A stretch of DNA of 43,141 nt from Gnetum montanum (Eukaryota > Streptophyta > Gnetopsida > Gnetales > Gnetaceae): assembly GCA_015680685.1 (NCBI GenBank), contig MNCI01027496.1:803590-846730 (forward strand), in the 5' to 3' direction. Below the pieces are notes generated by a model. The model did not search any database. It had not been told where the DNA came from and saw only the letters and a program-made list of their open reading frames with translations. The translations under genes were made by a program, and so were the position numbers. Of the stretch, positions 1-9,543 are shown one piece after another (within the stretch, counting starts at the first letter, position 1; each line of letters starts with the position of its first letter).

Positions 1-55
1 GAGTGTAACGCTCGTATTCGTATGGTTGAGTGTAGGGGTACCTTGCCACTCATCA
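1..55 (+). repeat. 3' tip of an LTR (family B), entering from the left edge
   Basis: These bases match the last part of the LTR at 37027-37876 closely, including a shared stretch reading CGTATTCGTATGGTTGAG and the terminal CTCATCA. The LTR ends at base 55 and is followed by TTTGGCAAAGGC, a degraded primer-binding site. The rest of this LTR lies outside the window. Confidence 0.8.
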
Positions 56-697
56 TTTGGCAAAGGCAAAGATTAGTACCACAATGCAACAACTACCCGA
101 ATAACAATCCATCCTCGATGACATGACATAGGTTCATTAGGCTAAAATAAGAATGGAAAACTACATATTAAGGACATGACCTAGTACATGGAATTAGCCA
201 ATCTCAAGTACACAATTTTGGCTATGTTAATAGTAGGTAGACTAAAAAATAAGCTTAAACAACAATTGGCAGCAACGTATTTATTATGTGAAAAAAAGTA
301 TAAGGATAGGAATGAGGCACAATAGAAACTTTACATTTTCAATGCATAACTAGGAGTGGTTAAAGTCAACTATCATGATCAACATGGTGTGGCTACTAAT
401 TTGGTGAAATACATGGATGACTACCAAGATTTACAAACATAAGTTAGAGCTTTTAATAATAAGAGAAATCAGTTTGTAGCTTGGTATGTTGAAGCAAATA
501 AATTGTTTTCATAATTGCCATGTCCTTGGAAAGTGCCAATTATAGAAAATCTCATTAATTTAGCATGGATAGTGAATGATTCAAGGATAAATGAAGAGAA
601 GCTAATAGCCTTACTAGATTATTTGAAATGAAGAAACTGATAGCATTGGAAAAGTAGCCTTAGCAACCATCGATGTAGGAAGAACCACCACCACCAA
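56..697 (+). other. Decayed retroelement internal remnant
   Basis: This AT-rich stretch follows the LTR tip at 1-55 and should be the leader or gag side of that element. Short readable segments occur on the plus strand around 470-630, for example AWYVEANKLF and then INLAWIVNDSRINEEKL, separated by stops. I could not match them to a named domain. No intact gene is seen. Confidence 0.45.
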
Positions 698-1615
698 TGA
701 TGAGCAGCGAGCAGTCCCTATGCCCAACCATACAAATCACCAGTGTTTACTAAGTGATCCTGTCGAATTCTATAGACTTTGGCTCTCTAAGTACACATTA
801 GCTAGGTAGTGAATCTCAAGGATGTGATCGTTGTCTTCTTAGTTCTACTTGTGAGGTTCAAGGATATGGTTAAGTGTAACTGAGGTACATGATTTGTCTA
901 ACTTTTATATTTTTATCTAATTTTCCTACGTGTGAAAATAAAGTAAGTCAATGCTAAATAAATTAGTACTTAACTAATGCCTAACTAATTCTAACATAAG
1001 CATCCATTCCCATCTACCATACACATCATGAACATGTTGCAGCACTACTAGGTTACCAAGCGTAAGTGCTACTAGAATTTCCAAGCGTTGATGTATGCTT
1101 GAGATGGTCGTACATATATGCATTAATTATTTGCTATTAATTAATTAATTAAATGCATTAAAATAAATTGCATAAATAGTAAATGCATTAAGAAAATATT
1201 ATGCTAAGTTTAAGTGCTACAAGGTTTATTTAAAAAGCTCATCTTTATTGCCATTCACATTGAGGTGTCCAGGTACATCAGTGCTAAAATGAAGATCTAT
1301 ACACTTCTCAACTCCTACTGCGGGTACTTAGAAAATATTCTAACTTTGGAAGAAACAAACTATAAGAGTTCGACTATGCTACTTAATAACAAATGCCATA
1401 AGTGTAGTGGGTGCATGCATTTATATAGGCAAAACAAGACATTGTGTCAATGCGTATGTGTCAATGCATCAAACTATGTGTCAATAGGATCGCATCAATG
1501 CGTATGCGTTAATGCATCAAACTATGTGTCAACACATATGTGTCAACAAGATTGCGTCGATGAGATTGTGTCGACACATATGCATCAACATTGTTTAATC
1601 AACCACGACTAATCA
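698..1615 (-). repeat. LTR of family B, inverted, about 918 bp
   Basis: On the minus strand this aligns along its length with the LTR at 37027-37876. Shared blocks include the region before the LTR end (GTATGGTTG-like), the GATCGTTGTCTTC block and the CAAGGTTTAT block. On the plus strand it starts TGATGAG at 698 and ends CTAATCA at 1615, matching the TGATGAG/CTCATCA terminal inverted repeats of the family. A TATA-like box reads TATATAAAT on the minus strand at 1419-1427. Upstream of it lies a strictly spaced array of short units. No convincing target-site duplication was seen, so it may be a rearranged LTR and not a simple solo LTR. Confidence 0.75.
1445..1588 (-). promoter_or_regulatory. 14/20-bp phased array of TTGACAC-like units upstream of the LTR TATA box
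   Basis: Ten units (plus-strand TGTCAA or a close variant such as CATCAA, CGTTAA, CGTCGA) begin at 1445, 1459, 1479, 1493, 1507, 1527, 1541, 1555, 1569 and 1583. Every spacing is exactly 14 or 20. The array is upstream of the TATA box in the direction of LTR transcription. It occupies the same position as the GATATC array of the related LTR at 37027, so a role as repeated transcription-factor sites is plausible. That role is inference. Confidence 0.7.
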
Positions 1616-1939
1616 GTTGGGCACCACATGAAGACCTATACTAACTTGTTTTGAAGATCTTATAGCATTTTTTATTTTTTGTGGTGTGTCTAGATGATTT
1701 TTTGTTATTTTGTAACTCATTTGAATGTAAGATGCTATTTTACACTCTAGTTGGATTAGTCACTGAGTTGTTTATTTGTTTGTTTATTAAGTTAATTAAT
1801 TGTATAAACTCTATAGCTTTGTAATAAACTTTGTCCAACTTTTTTTTTAACTCAATGATACATTTTTAATTGGTTGTGAATGTATGATGTGATATTGTAC
1901 CTATGATATCATATATCTATCTACAATGTTGGATATTTT
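1616..1939. other. AT-rich spacer, nothing recognised
   Basis: The stretch has long T runs and no open reading frame, tRNA-like structure or clear repeat. It is probably old transposon debris. Confidence 0.4.
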
Positions 1940-3190
1940 TTTTTTTTAAGGAAAGGTCAGGTTTGCCTAGGACATGTCCCTAGGTTAGCAACATAGCAAT
2001 TGCATAGTGATGTTGTTGATATGATGTATTTGGGCTAGATCATGCCTATAAATACCAATCATCCATTGTACTAAACAAACCTTTTGGTCCATACTTATCC
2101 ATACTTTTGAAGTCTTATTTTGTGAATTCATAGTTTATCCATGAATGCCCACAGTGTGATCATAAGTAGTTGTACAACATCTCTGTTCGAGCAAAGTGTA
2201 TCTAGACATGCTTTATGAATGGAAATAAATATCTAGATTGTTTACGGTCATTGTAGCATATCACTTAGAATGGTTTTACTTTCACTTGTCATTTACTTTA
2301 TAATGTTATTTACCGTTCCCATGCACTTTACATTTTCATTGCATGTTAGTATTTTGCAAAATAAGTACAACTACTTTCAGGTGTTAAGTACAATTATTTA
2401 GTAACTAAGCAGTAACATCAATTAGTTCACCTAGCAGCAAGTTATTTGGTAATCCTAGTAATAATTGTCTAAGCCTAGGATGTGAATAACAAGCCAAGAC
2501 CAAATATTTATCCTCTTAGGCTAGGGTAGCATTTATTTTCCTTGTCTCTTAGTTACTTAGAGTAATATACAATTTACCATATTTTACCTCTACACCATTC
2601 AAGCTATACAACATCATTACATCAAATGTCTTACTACAAGTTAAACCATACTTTTCCTATGCACTTTACATTTCCATTGCATGTTAGCATTCTGGAAAAA
2701 TAAGTACAATTAGTAGTTTTGACCAAAGTACAATTGTTTGGTAACCCAGTAGCAACATTACTTGGTTCACCTAACAACAAGTTACTTTGAAATCCCAGTA
2801 ATAATTGTCTAAACCCAAGATGTGAATAGCAAGCTAGGGCCAAATATTTATTGTCTTAGGTTAGGATAGCATTTAATTTTCATGTCTCTTAGTTACTTAA
2901 ATTAATATGCAATTTACAATGTTTTACCTCTACACCATTCAAGCCAAACAACATCATTGTATCATATGTTTTACTACAAGTTAAACCATACATTTTGAGC
3001 ACCACTAACTCCAATTGGAAGGCGATGATCAATGATTTTAATATTAACTAGCCAGAGCACATATTGTCCCATTCATGGATTACAATCTAGTCACATGTCT
3101 ATGCGTTTGTGACTTATATGGTTAGGCATTGGCAATACTCTACCGTGTATTAGTCCACTACACAGAATTCATCCAACATGCTACGAAATA
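1940..3190 (+). repeat. Diverged LTR-like segment with TATA box
   Basis: The order of features follows the family B LTR in plus orientation: CCTATAAATACC near 2045, a TTCGAGCAAAGTGTATCTAG block near 2195, a TTTGGTAATCCTAGTA block near 2445, a GGATGTGAATAAC block near 2480 and a TTAGTCCACTACACAGAATTC block near 3145. The same blocks occur in order at 37138-37810. Identity is low and the ends are not defined. It is enlarged by an internal tandem duplication. I read it as an old relative of the same LTR family. Confidence 0.45.
2321..2996 (+). repeat. Tandem duplication, two copies of about 338 bp
   Basis: Copy one starts at 2321 and copy two at 2659, both with ATGCACTTTACATT-like sequence followed by CATTGCATGTTAG. 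Both end in TTACTACAAGTTAAACCATA (2631-2650 and 2971-2990). The copies differ by scattered substitutions, so the duplication is old. It sits inside the LTR-like segment. Confidence 0.8.
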
Positions 3191-3532
3191 TTAGTCAGAC
3201 ATGCTTCAATCTTGAAATTCAAGATTACATTAAGTAGGTTTAGCTGGTTTGGATCTTTGTCATAGTTGTAATTTATGAATGTACTACTTAGACTAATAAG
3301 TAATAATTACTATAGGTGACATGCTACCATAGTTAGCAAGGTCATGGTTAAGCCTTGGTGCTACTCTCTATTATTTCTCCTATATTTTTGTTTTGCTCTT
3401 TCCAAATATTAATAGGGAAGCCTTTAGTAAGAAGTAAAAATCCATAAGGGTGCTTTTGAGCAAGGTGAAGGCTTGATCCCTTTCCCATCCTAGAAGGGAT
3501 GGTTTTTAAGAATGAAAACTTGCAAAGGTATT
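3191..3532. other. Spacer before the LINE insertion site, no gene recognised
   Basis: No plant gene, RNA gene or known repeat was recognised. The minus strand has an open stretch of about 60 codons in 3348-3557, but it runs across the LINE junction and has no recognised similarity, so I do not call it a gene. Confidence 0.4.
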
Positions 3533-3547
3533 CTAAAACTGTTGAGT
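3533..3547. repeat. Left target-site duplication of the LINE
   Basis: CTAAAACTGTTGAGT at 3533-3547 is repeated without mismatch at 9529-9543, on the far side of the LINE. This fixes both element ends. Confidence 0.93.
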
Positions 3548-4273
3548 GGTAGCCCAAATCAAACGTTATGCATTGAAAATGTATTTTTATTGTCCCACAA
3601 CGCTACATGATCGATTCACGCGTGATTGACCGAGATAGCCGTTGAATAATTTTTAGCCGTTGGATCTCCCGCTGGCTAGGAACGCGCCGCCGCAGCCATC
3701 TGCTGACGTGCGTGTCACACGCCGTCCGTGGCTGCTCATGCGTGCCGCCCGTAGTCGCCGCCGTTCGTGTCTCTGACGTGCGTCTCCTTTTGCTGGCGTT
3801 GCTCGCTACCGTTTGTTGGCTCCTGCTGCCCGGTGGCTGCTAACTGCCTCGGGCCCGTCTGCCACGTGCAGCTCGTGCCACGCCGCTCGACTGTGGGAAG
3901 AGAGACCGCTTGTCCCCTGCCACTGACCGCCCGCCATTGATTCCTGCTGTGCAGGCTGCGCTGCGCAGATTCCTGGATGGCCGATCTAATTTTGGTTTTC
4001 GATTAGCTACGTCTGTTTTTGACATCCGCCTCTGCAAACCCTAGTTGCAGCGCTTTGCTCCTCCGTAGCCGCTTCTTCCAATCAGATCGAGCTCGTCACC
4101 ACAGAAATTCCCTTCCGAAACTTGCTTGAAGCACCAGACAGTACTGCAACAATATATGTATCAGGCTCTGTGCGTTAGGCTACAGTAGTTGTGGGTTGCA
4201 GGGTCTGTGGTGCTACTGCTGCGGGTTTTACCAGGGCTGCCACTACGTTCTTACCAGCGTTGAGGTAGTTCCA
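3548..4273 (+). promoter_or_regulatory. LINE 5' leader with GC-rich internal promoter region
   Basis: From about 3640 to 4190 base composition changes sharply to GC- and CpG-rich, unlike the AT-rich surroundings. L1-type elements carry an internal promoter in the 5' untranslated region, so this block is the natural candidate. No TATA box is apparent. That it promotes transcription is inferred from position and family knowledge. Confidence 0.5.
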
Positions 4274-5409
4274 ATGGACGAGGAGCTCCTTTCAGGCAAG
4301 GATATGGACGATTCTTCAGCGGCTGTTACTTCTTCTCCTCAGGGACGTTCTCCTAACTCAGAATCTTTGGATTTTCTTTTATCTGAAGATATTTTTGACT
4401 CTATTTCTCAAGGCTTTTCTGCACGTTTTATTTTTTTCAAATAGTAGGTTATCTACCTCGATCATTAAGCATCAATTTGCATATTAAAACTATTTTACAA
4501 GCCCATGGAATTCAAGTCTTACACGCTCGATACTATGCTCGTAATTTCGTCCTTGCTGAACTTTCTGAGGCTTCTCAAATTGAGAAAGCTCTCTCTCTTC
4601 GAATTTTTCCTGCTCGTAATGCTACACTTATCTCTCGGGCCTGGAAATTTGATTTCAATGTCAGTGACCCTGCCTTTAATATTATCCCATGTTATGTAGA
4701 GCTACCTCATCTTCCTTTAATCTTTTCACCTGTTGAACGAGACATAGTTAGCACATTAGGTCGAGTCATCTCCGACCATGGAATTGAGGTTAACGGGGCT
4801 CACTATCGTCGCTACTGTATCGAACTAGACATTTCCCAAAAGAAAACCACTTTAACCTTAGGAGCTAGAGGTAAAGTTTTTAATCAAAAGGTAGACTATT
4901 TTTATCTTCCTAACTCCTGTAGCTACTGCCATCGTGCCGAGCACCACATTTCCACCTGTCCCTTTTTAGCTAAGAAAAAATCTCAAACCAATCCTCCCAA
5001 ATCCAATCCTGTAGTCACTCCTCAACCTAACCCACCAATTGTTCCCATTAAGTTCGGTTCTACTTCTAACAATGTTTCACACCCTTCTTCCTCGTCTGCT
5101 CCCTTCAAGGCAAGAGTCTCTCAATCCCGTTCTCTCGTTAAGGCCAGGTCTAAAGAACCAATCATCCACTCGCAATCAGTCCAAGACTCACTTTTATGTG
5201 ATGAGTTTGTCATGGTAGGGGGAAGGAAAAGGGCCAAAGCATCTACAACCACTACTCCTCCTTCCTATCCTTTGCCCAAAACTAACCCAGCTTTAACTGT
5301 TAACACAAACAACTCCTTTGCAATTCTTTCCACTACTATGACACCTGACATTCCTAACCCCGATCCTTCTACTGCCCTGTCACTTATCACATCTAAAGCT
5401 TCTCCATGA
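4274..5409 (+). pseudogene. LINE ORF1 (nucleic-acid-binding protein) with a -1 frame change at 4432-4438
   Basis: ORF1 of L1-type LINEs encodes an RNA-binding protein that packages the element transcript. Translation from ATG 4274 gives an acidic N-terminus of 56 codons ending at TAG 4442-4444. The body continues in the -1 frame from codon CAA at 4438 to TGA at 5407-5409. It begins IVGYLPRSLS and runs through a DUF4283-like region (my reading) into a CX2CX4HX4C zinc knuckle encoded at 4918-4959, then a Ser/Pro-rich tail. The frame change falls in T-TTT-TTC (4432-4438), which has the layout of a -1 slippery heptamer. A lost T in the run is the simpler explanation. The stop overlaps the ORF2 start as ATGA. 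No ATG opens the second segment. Confidence 0.75.
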
Positions 5410-8400
5410 ACTTCCTATCTTGGAATGTTCGAGGCCTAACTGATAGGCTTCGTCGCAAAAGAGCCAGCAACTTTCTCTCTAGCCTAAATCTCACTTTGGA
5501 TTTCCTCCTCCTCCAAGAAATCAAGATCTCAGCTGAACAATTATCTTTTTCAGCCCACTGGTTTCTCCCCCATTCTTCTGTTCTTGCTACTTCGCATGAG
5601 TGTGGCAAAGGTGGCGCAGCCATTCTTTATCCAGCCTATTGGAAAGACAAACTCCTTCAGCATGGGTCCGATTTAGGTCACCGAGTGGCCTGGGCTGTTT
5701 TCTCATCCTCACATGGTCCCTTCGGAGTTTGTTCTATTTATGCCCCCAATGACTCTACTGAACGAGCCCGATTGTGGCATGAACTCACTCACAGCCTCCC
5801 TTCTATTCCTTGGATTTTTGGTGGTGATTTTAACATGATGGAATTCTCTCATGATAAGCTTGGGGGTGTTTTCTCTCAACTTCCGCATCACGAATTTCAA
5901 GCCTGGTCAAATTTTAAGAAACGTTTCTATCTTTCGGACGGCATCGCAAACACTGCTAGTGGCTCTCTAAACAGCTTCACTTGGAACAATCTTCGTACGG
6001 GGCAGGCTCGCATTTATAGTCGGCTAGATAGGTATTACTTTTCCACCCTTTCTTTTTGGCAGACCCTTTCTACTACTAAAGTCCACCAACACGCAACCTT
6101 ATCTGATCATTTCCCTATTACTTTATCTATGCAAATCCATAATGACCACCAACGACGGAATTATCATCTCTTTAGGTTACATAACCAATGTTTCTCTTCT
6201 CCTTCCGCCCAACAACTTCTTTCTAGCCTTTGGAATGCTGAACCAAGACCCTTAGGTTCAACGGGTTGGATGCACTGGTGGCTTCGAACTACTAGTAGAG
6301 TTAGGAATTTTTCCCGTCATTTTGGTAAGGAAGTTGCCTCTCGCTCTCGGCAAGAGTACACCAACATATGCTCTACCATTGAGCACCTTACGACTAAGCT
6401 AACTGATGATCCCTTCAATAGTCACCTTCAAGGGGAGCTTGCTAGAGACCGTATTGCCTTTCAACATTGGGAATTATATAAGGCACAAGGTGCCTTGATT
6501 AAAAGTCGACTCACTTGGCTAAACATACAAGATGAGCACTGTAAGGAATTCTTTAAGTACCTTAACCGATCCCCCCCTTCACCCTCTTTAGATAAACTCT
6601 CCATAAATGGTTCCATTATCACTGACCAAAATAGTCTTCTCTCTTATCTTAAAGCACACTTTGAGGCCTTATTCACCACTACTCCTATGGATCCTGCATC
6701 CTTCGCGGCAGCCACTCTAAATTATCCTAAACTGGTTAATTCTTCTATGCTGACAATTTTAGAAGCCGATATTACTCCAATTGAGCTTCGACAGGCTTGC
6801 TTTAACCTAAGCCCTGGGAAAGCCCCGGGTTATGATGGTTTTCCAGTTGAATTTTTCCAAAAGCATTGGGATCTGGTTGGTTCTGACCTCTTCCATGTTA
6901 TCAAAGAGGCTACGCTTACTGGCTCTTTGGGACCAATCTTAAACCAAGGGATTATTCGTCTTCTCCCTAAAACAGGAGATCCAACTTGTATCTCCAATTG
7001 GCGACCTATCACCTTACTTAATGTGGTTTACAAAATTTGGGCAAAGTGTTTGGCCTTGCGATTAAAGAAAGTCCTTGCCTTTATTATTTCCCCCCAGCAG
7101 ACTGGCTTTGTTCCGGGAAGATACATATTAAATAACGTGGTGGCTGCTTGGGAAGGTCTTAAGTGGGCTGAGGATGAGGGTCAGGATATCCTCCTGATGA
7201 AGCTTGACTACGCTAAAGCCTATGATAACATTAAGTGGGACTTCATTATCCAAACCATGACTAAATTGGGTTTTGGCCCTAAGTTCATTCATATGGTAGA
7301 ATGCTTATTCTCAGATGCTACTGCGCGAATCGCGACTACCTTCGGCATCACTTCTCCCTTTTCTATTCATAGGTCTGTTAGGCAAGGTTGCCCTCTCGCT
7401 CCTTATCTCTTCATCATAGCGGCTGATTTTCTCTGTCATCAAATCAGCTTGGATATTCAAAACAATGTTTTATTTGGGGTTCCTCTATCTTCTCCTCAAC
7501 ATCAGCTCCTCAATATGCATTTCGCTGATGACTCATTTTTCCTTATTCAAAACAATGCGGATAATGTGCAGTGTCTCTTGTCTCGAGTAGAGCAATATTG
7601 CTCCCTCTCGGGATCTGTCATAAATTGGCGAAAATCTTCTGTTTATAGCTTCACCAATAACTACAGTCATTTGCCCAATTATAGTTGGAAGCGTAATCAA
7701 GATCATGAGATCATTAAGCTCTTGGGAATTCCCTTTCGCTTTAGAGGCCCAACGTCCGAGCTCTGGGACCAAGTAATTGCTCGAATTCACAGAAAAATGG
7801 AAAAATGGAAAACCAAACCCCTCACCCTTGCCGGTAAGTATCTAATCTGTAAGTCTATTTGTGCCTCTACCCATGTTTATTATTCGTCATGTTGGGCCCC
7901 TTCCCATGCTTCTTATCAAAAGCTTGAACGTTTATTTCGAGACTTCATGTGGTCGTCTAAGGACTCCCAAAAAGGCTTTCATCGTGTAGCCTGGAATATA
8001 GTAACTCTTCCTAAGAACAAAGGCGGATTGGGCCTTTTGAACTCCTTTAAGCAAGGTCTCACCCTTGTCGCTAAGTGGTTGGTTCAGCACCTGGATGCCC
8101 CCAATATTATTGGGAATCTCCTTCAGTTAAGGCTTCGACAAGCATTCCCTAAGAATAGGTCTATCTGGAAGGGTATCCACCCTGTTAATTGGATCCTTTC
8201 TCCTCATGACATTATCATTCCTGGAACACATGTTTTCAAAAGCATTTGGAAGGCTTGGCAGGTCTTACATTCTCATGTGAATTGGAATAATATTCATATC
8301 AATCCTACTCTTCTTTCTAAGATTTGCCCTTGGTGGCTGCCCCTATGTCCTGCTCCTCTAGCCACCTCAAATGCCAGGATAGCCACCATCTGGTTTCAAA

Positions 8401-9074
8401 AGGGAGTTGTTTCCCTTAGATGTCTTCGTCTCACTAATCAGTGGATTACTTGGGATATGTTCGAAAACTTATATGGGGCTTCCAGAATTATGCACCATTG
8501 CCTTGATAGACTTTATCACTTCATTCATCAGTATTTGCATTTGGATGCTTCGTTTCCTAATCTCTTCCATGGTCTTCAATGGACTAATGGATCGAACCTT
8601 TTACCCTATAAACCACATGTGCCCTTCCAATTTTTGCATGATTCCTCTATGATTGTTAATCGCTGCAATCGATCATGGCACAAAGAAGAGTCGGAACAGT
8701 TTTGGCTCTCTCTCTTTTCACGAGTTTGGAGCCTTCCGACTCTTCCAAAAATTAAACAATTTCTTTGGTGCCTCTTGCATCAAGGCCTGCCTATCGGCAA
8801 ACGTCGTGAATACCTTGGGATTTCAAACCCTAATTGCCCTCTCTGTGGAGGTCTTGAAGATTTTGTCCATGTTTTTTGGCATTGCCCTTTCGCTCAGTCT
8901 TCATGGGAGTGGGTTTCTAAAGTTTTTCCTTTGTGCACGTTCTCCCATGAGGATATCTTATTCGGCTTTTTGGCCTCCCCCTCTACTGACCTTCAATTTC
9001 TTTGGAAAGTTATTAGACCCCTCGTCCTTTACTATATATGGAAGCAGATGCACTGCTATTTTCCAGAACACTAA
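5406..9074 (+). CDS. LINE ORF2: endonuclease and reverse transcriptase, 1,222 residues
   Basis: This protein nicks target DNA and copies the element RNA at the nick (target-primed reverse transcription). The endonuclease domain is near residues 1-240, with N7 in SWNVRGL, E38 in LLLQEIK, D141 and N143 in GGDFNMM, D208, and S233-D234-H235. The reverse transcriptase spans about 450-780, with GYDGFPVEFF, TGFVPGRYILNN, KLDYAKAYDNI, RQGCPLAPYLF and catalytic F706-A-D-D709. The zf-RVT domain near 1110-1175 carries C1144, C1147, H1155 and C1160. The start is ATG 5406, overlapping the ORF1 stop by four bases. The last few residues look wrong: compared with the minus-strand relative at about 25990, two bases seem to be missing near 9045. 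The conserved C-terminal stretch continues in the +1 frame to about 9273. Confidence 0.93.
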   Translation: MNFLSWNVRGLTDRLRRKRASNFLSSLNLTLDFLLLQEIKISAEQLSFSAHWFLPHSSVLATSHECGKGGAAILYPAYWKDKLLQHGSDLGHRVAWAVFSSSHGPFGVCSIYAPNDSTERARLWHELTHSLPSIPWIFGGDFNMMEFSHDKLGGVFSQLPHHEFQAWSNFKKRFYLSDGIANTASGSLNSFTWNNLRTGQARIYSRLDRYYFSTLSFWQTLSTTKVHQHATLSDHFPITLSMQIHNDHQRRNYHLFRLHNQCFSSPSAQQLLSSLWNAEPRPLGSTGWMHWWLRTTSRVRNFSRHFGKEVASRSRQEYTNICSTIEHLTTKLTDDPFNSHLQGELARDRIAFQHWELYKAQGALIKSRLTWLNIQDEHCKEFFKYLNRSPPSPSLDKLSINGSIITDQNSLLSYLKAHFEALFTTTPMDPASFAAATLNYPKLVNSSMLTILEADITPIELRQACFNLSPGKAPGYDGFPVEFFQKHWDLVGSDLFHVIKEATLTGSLGPILNQGIIRLLPKTGDPTCISNWRPITLLNVVYKIWAKCLALRLKKVLAFIISPQQTGFVPGRYILNNVVAAWEGLKWAEDEGQDILLMKLDYAKAYDNIKWDFIIQTMTKLGFGPKFIHMVECLFSDATARIATTFGITSPFSIHRSVRQGCPLAPYLFIIAADFLCHQISLDIQNNVLFGVPLSSPQHQLLNMHFADDSFFLIQNNADNVQCLLSRVEQYCSLSGSVINWRKSSVYSFTNNYSHLPNYSWKRNQDHEIIKLLGIPFRFRGPTSELWDQVIARIHRKMEKWKTKPLTLAGKYLICKSICASTHVYYSSCWAPSHASYQKLERLFRDFMWSSKDSQKGFHRVAWNIVTLPKNKGGLGLLNSFKQGLTLVAKWLVQHLDAPNIIGNLLQLRLRQAFPKNRSIWKGIHPVNWILSPHDIIIPGTHVFKSIWKAWQVLHSHVNWNNIHINPTLLSKICPWWLPLCPAPLATSNARIATIWFQKGVVSLRCLRLTNQWITWDMFENLYGASRIMHHCLDRLYHFIHQYLHLDASFPNLFHGLQWTNGSNLLPYKPHVPFQFLHDSSMIVNRCNRSWHKEESEQFWLSLFSRVWSLPTLPKIKQFLWCLLHQGLPIGKRREYLGISNPNCPLCGGLEDFVHVFWHCPFAQSSWEWVSKVFPLCTFSHEDILFGFLASPSTDLQFLWKVIRPLVLYYIWKQMHCYFPEH

Positions 9075-9510
9075 TTCATCCAACTCTACCCATTTAAATA
9101 TTATGGAAAAATCTCAAATTCTTCGCCTTGTGCATTTCCAAATTTTATCTCGTACTTCTAAGTTAAAGTTGGACACTAACCAGTTGTTTTATTATTTGCA
9201 GCCTTGGAGCAGATACACCAACTCGTGCACTCTTCCCAATCTTGATCGGCTACATCGGAGTGTGTTATCATAACTTTGAGCATTTTGAGCTCTTTGTTGT
9301 TCTCCTGGTCTTACTAACTCGCAGTTCTTATAGATTCCCAGCATAAGGTTGCTCTTTGGAATGTACTCCCACACCCTGAGAAGGATTATGTTTTAAGATG
9401 TTTTCTTTCAATATCCGCATTTGTCATTGTTCTTCTCCCTATTTATCCATCAATATGTTCAGATGTTGATCATGTACTTAATCTCATTTAATTAATAAAA
9501 TTCTCTTTTT
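9075..9510 (+). other. LINE out-of-frame C-terminal remainder and 3' untranslated region
   Basis: From about 9050 to 9273 the +1 frame stays open and reads AIFQNT, then HLNIMEKSQIL and YYLQPWSRY. The minus-strand relative keeps the TTGCAGCCTTGG part near 25866. This is therefore the original end of ORF2, displaced by the small deletion. The rest, to 9510, is untranslated and ends in AATTAATAAAATTCTC. Confidence 0.65.
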
Positions 9511-9528
9511 GGGGTCCAACACCCCCCC
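9511..9528 (+). other. LINE 3'-terminal G/C hairpin, no poly(A)
   Basis: The element ends GGGGTCCAACACCCCCCC, directly followed by the target-site duplication. GGGG can pair with CCCC around a seven-base loop. A GGTCCAAC core followed by C-rich sequence recurs at 9628-9640 and, on the minus strand, at 25526-25542. This suggests a conserved recognition signal for the reverse transcriptase. The role is inferred. Confidence 0.7.
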
Positions 9529-9543
9529 CTAAAACTGTTGAGT
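9529..9543. repeat. Right target-site duplication of the LINE
   Basis: CTAAAACTGTTGAGT, identical to 3533-3547. The C at 9529 adjoins the C run of the element end, so the boundary could shift by one base. Confidence 0.93.

Larger units (their letters stand above)
3548..9528 (+). mobile_element. Full-length L1-type LINE, 5,981 bp
   Basis: A non-LTR retrotransposon with a 5' leader, ORF1 with a CCHC zinc knuckle, and ORF2 with an apurinic-type endonuclease, reverse transcriptase and zf-RVT domain. It is bounded by an identical 15-bp target-site duplication, so it is not 5' truncated and the insertion is fairly recent. The 3' end lacks poly(A) and finishes in GGGGTCCAACACCCCCCC. ORF1 has a frameshift within a T run and ORF2 is out of frame near its C-terminus, so this copy is probably not autonomous unless the first shift is programmed. 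Decayed relatives lie on the minus strand at 25499-29243. The domain order without RNase H fits plant L1 elements. Confidence 0.95.

Noticed and set aside
1214-1612. Open frame of 132 codons, plus strand
   Set aside because: It runs through the inverted LTR and its phased array. The Cys/Val/Ser repeats in the product come from the array, not from a gene.
3840-4037. Minus-strand frame in the GC-rich LINE leader
   Set aside because: Arg/Ala-rich product expected from GC-rich DNA, with no domain and no relation to neighbouring genes.
8407-9273. Alternative frames over the end of LINE ORF2
   Set aside because: Only the part after about 9050 continues the ORF2 family sequence. The rest are shadows of ORF2.
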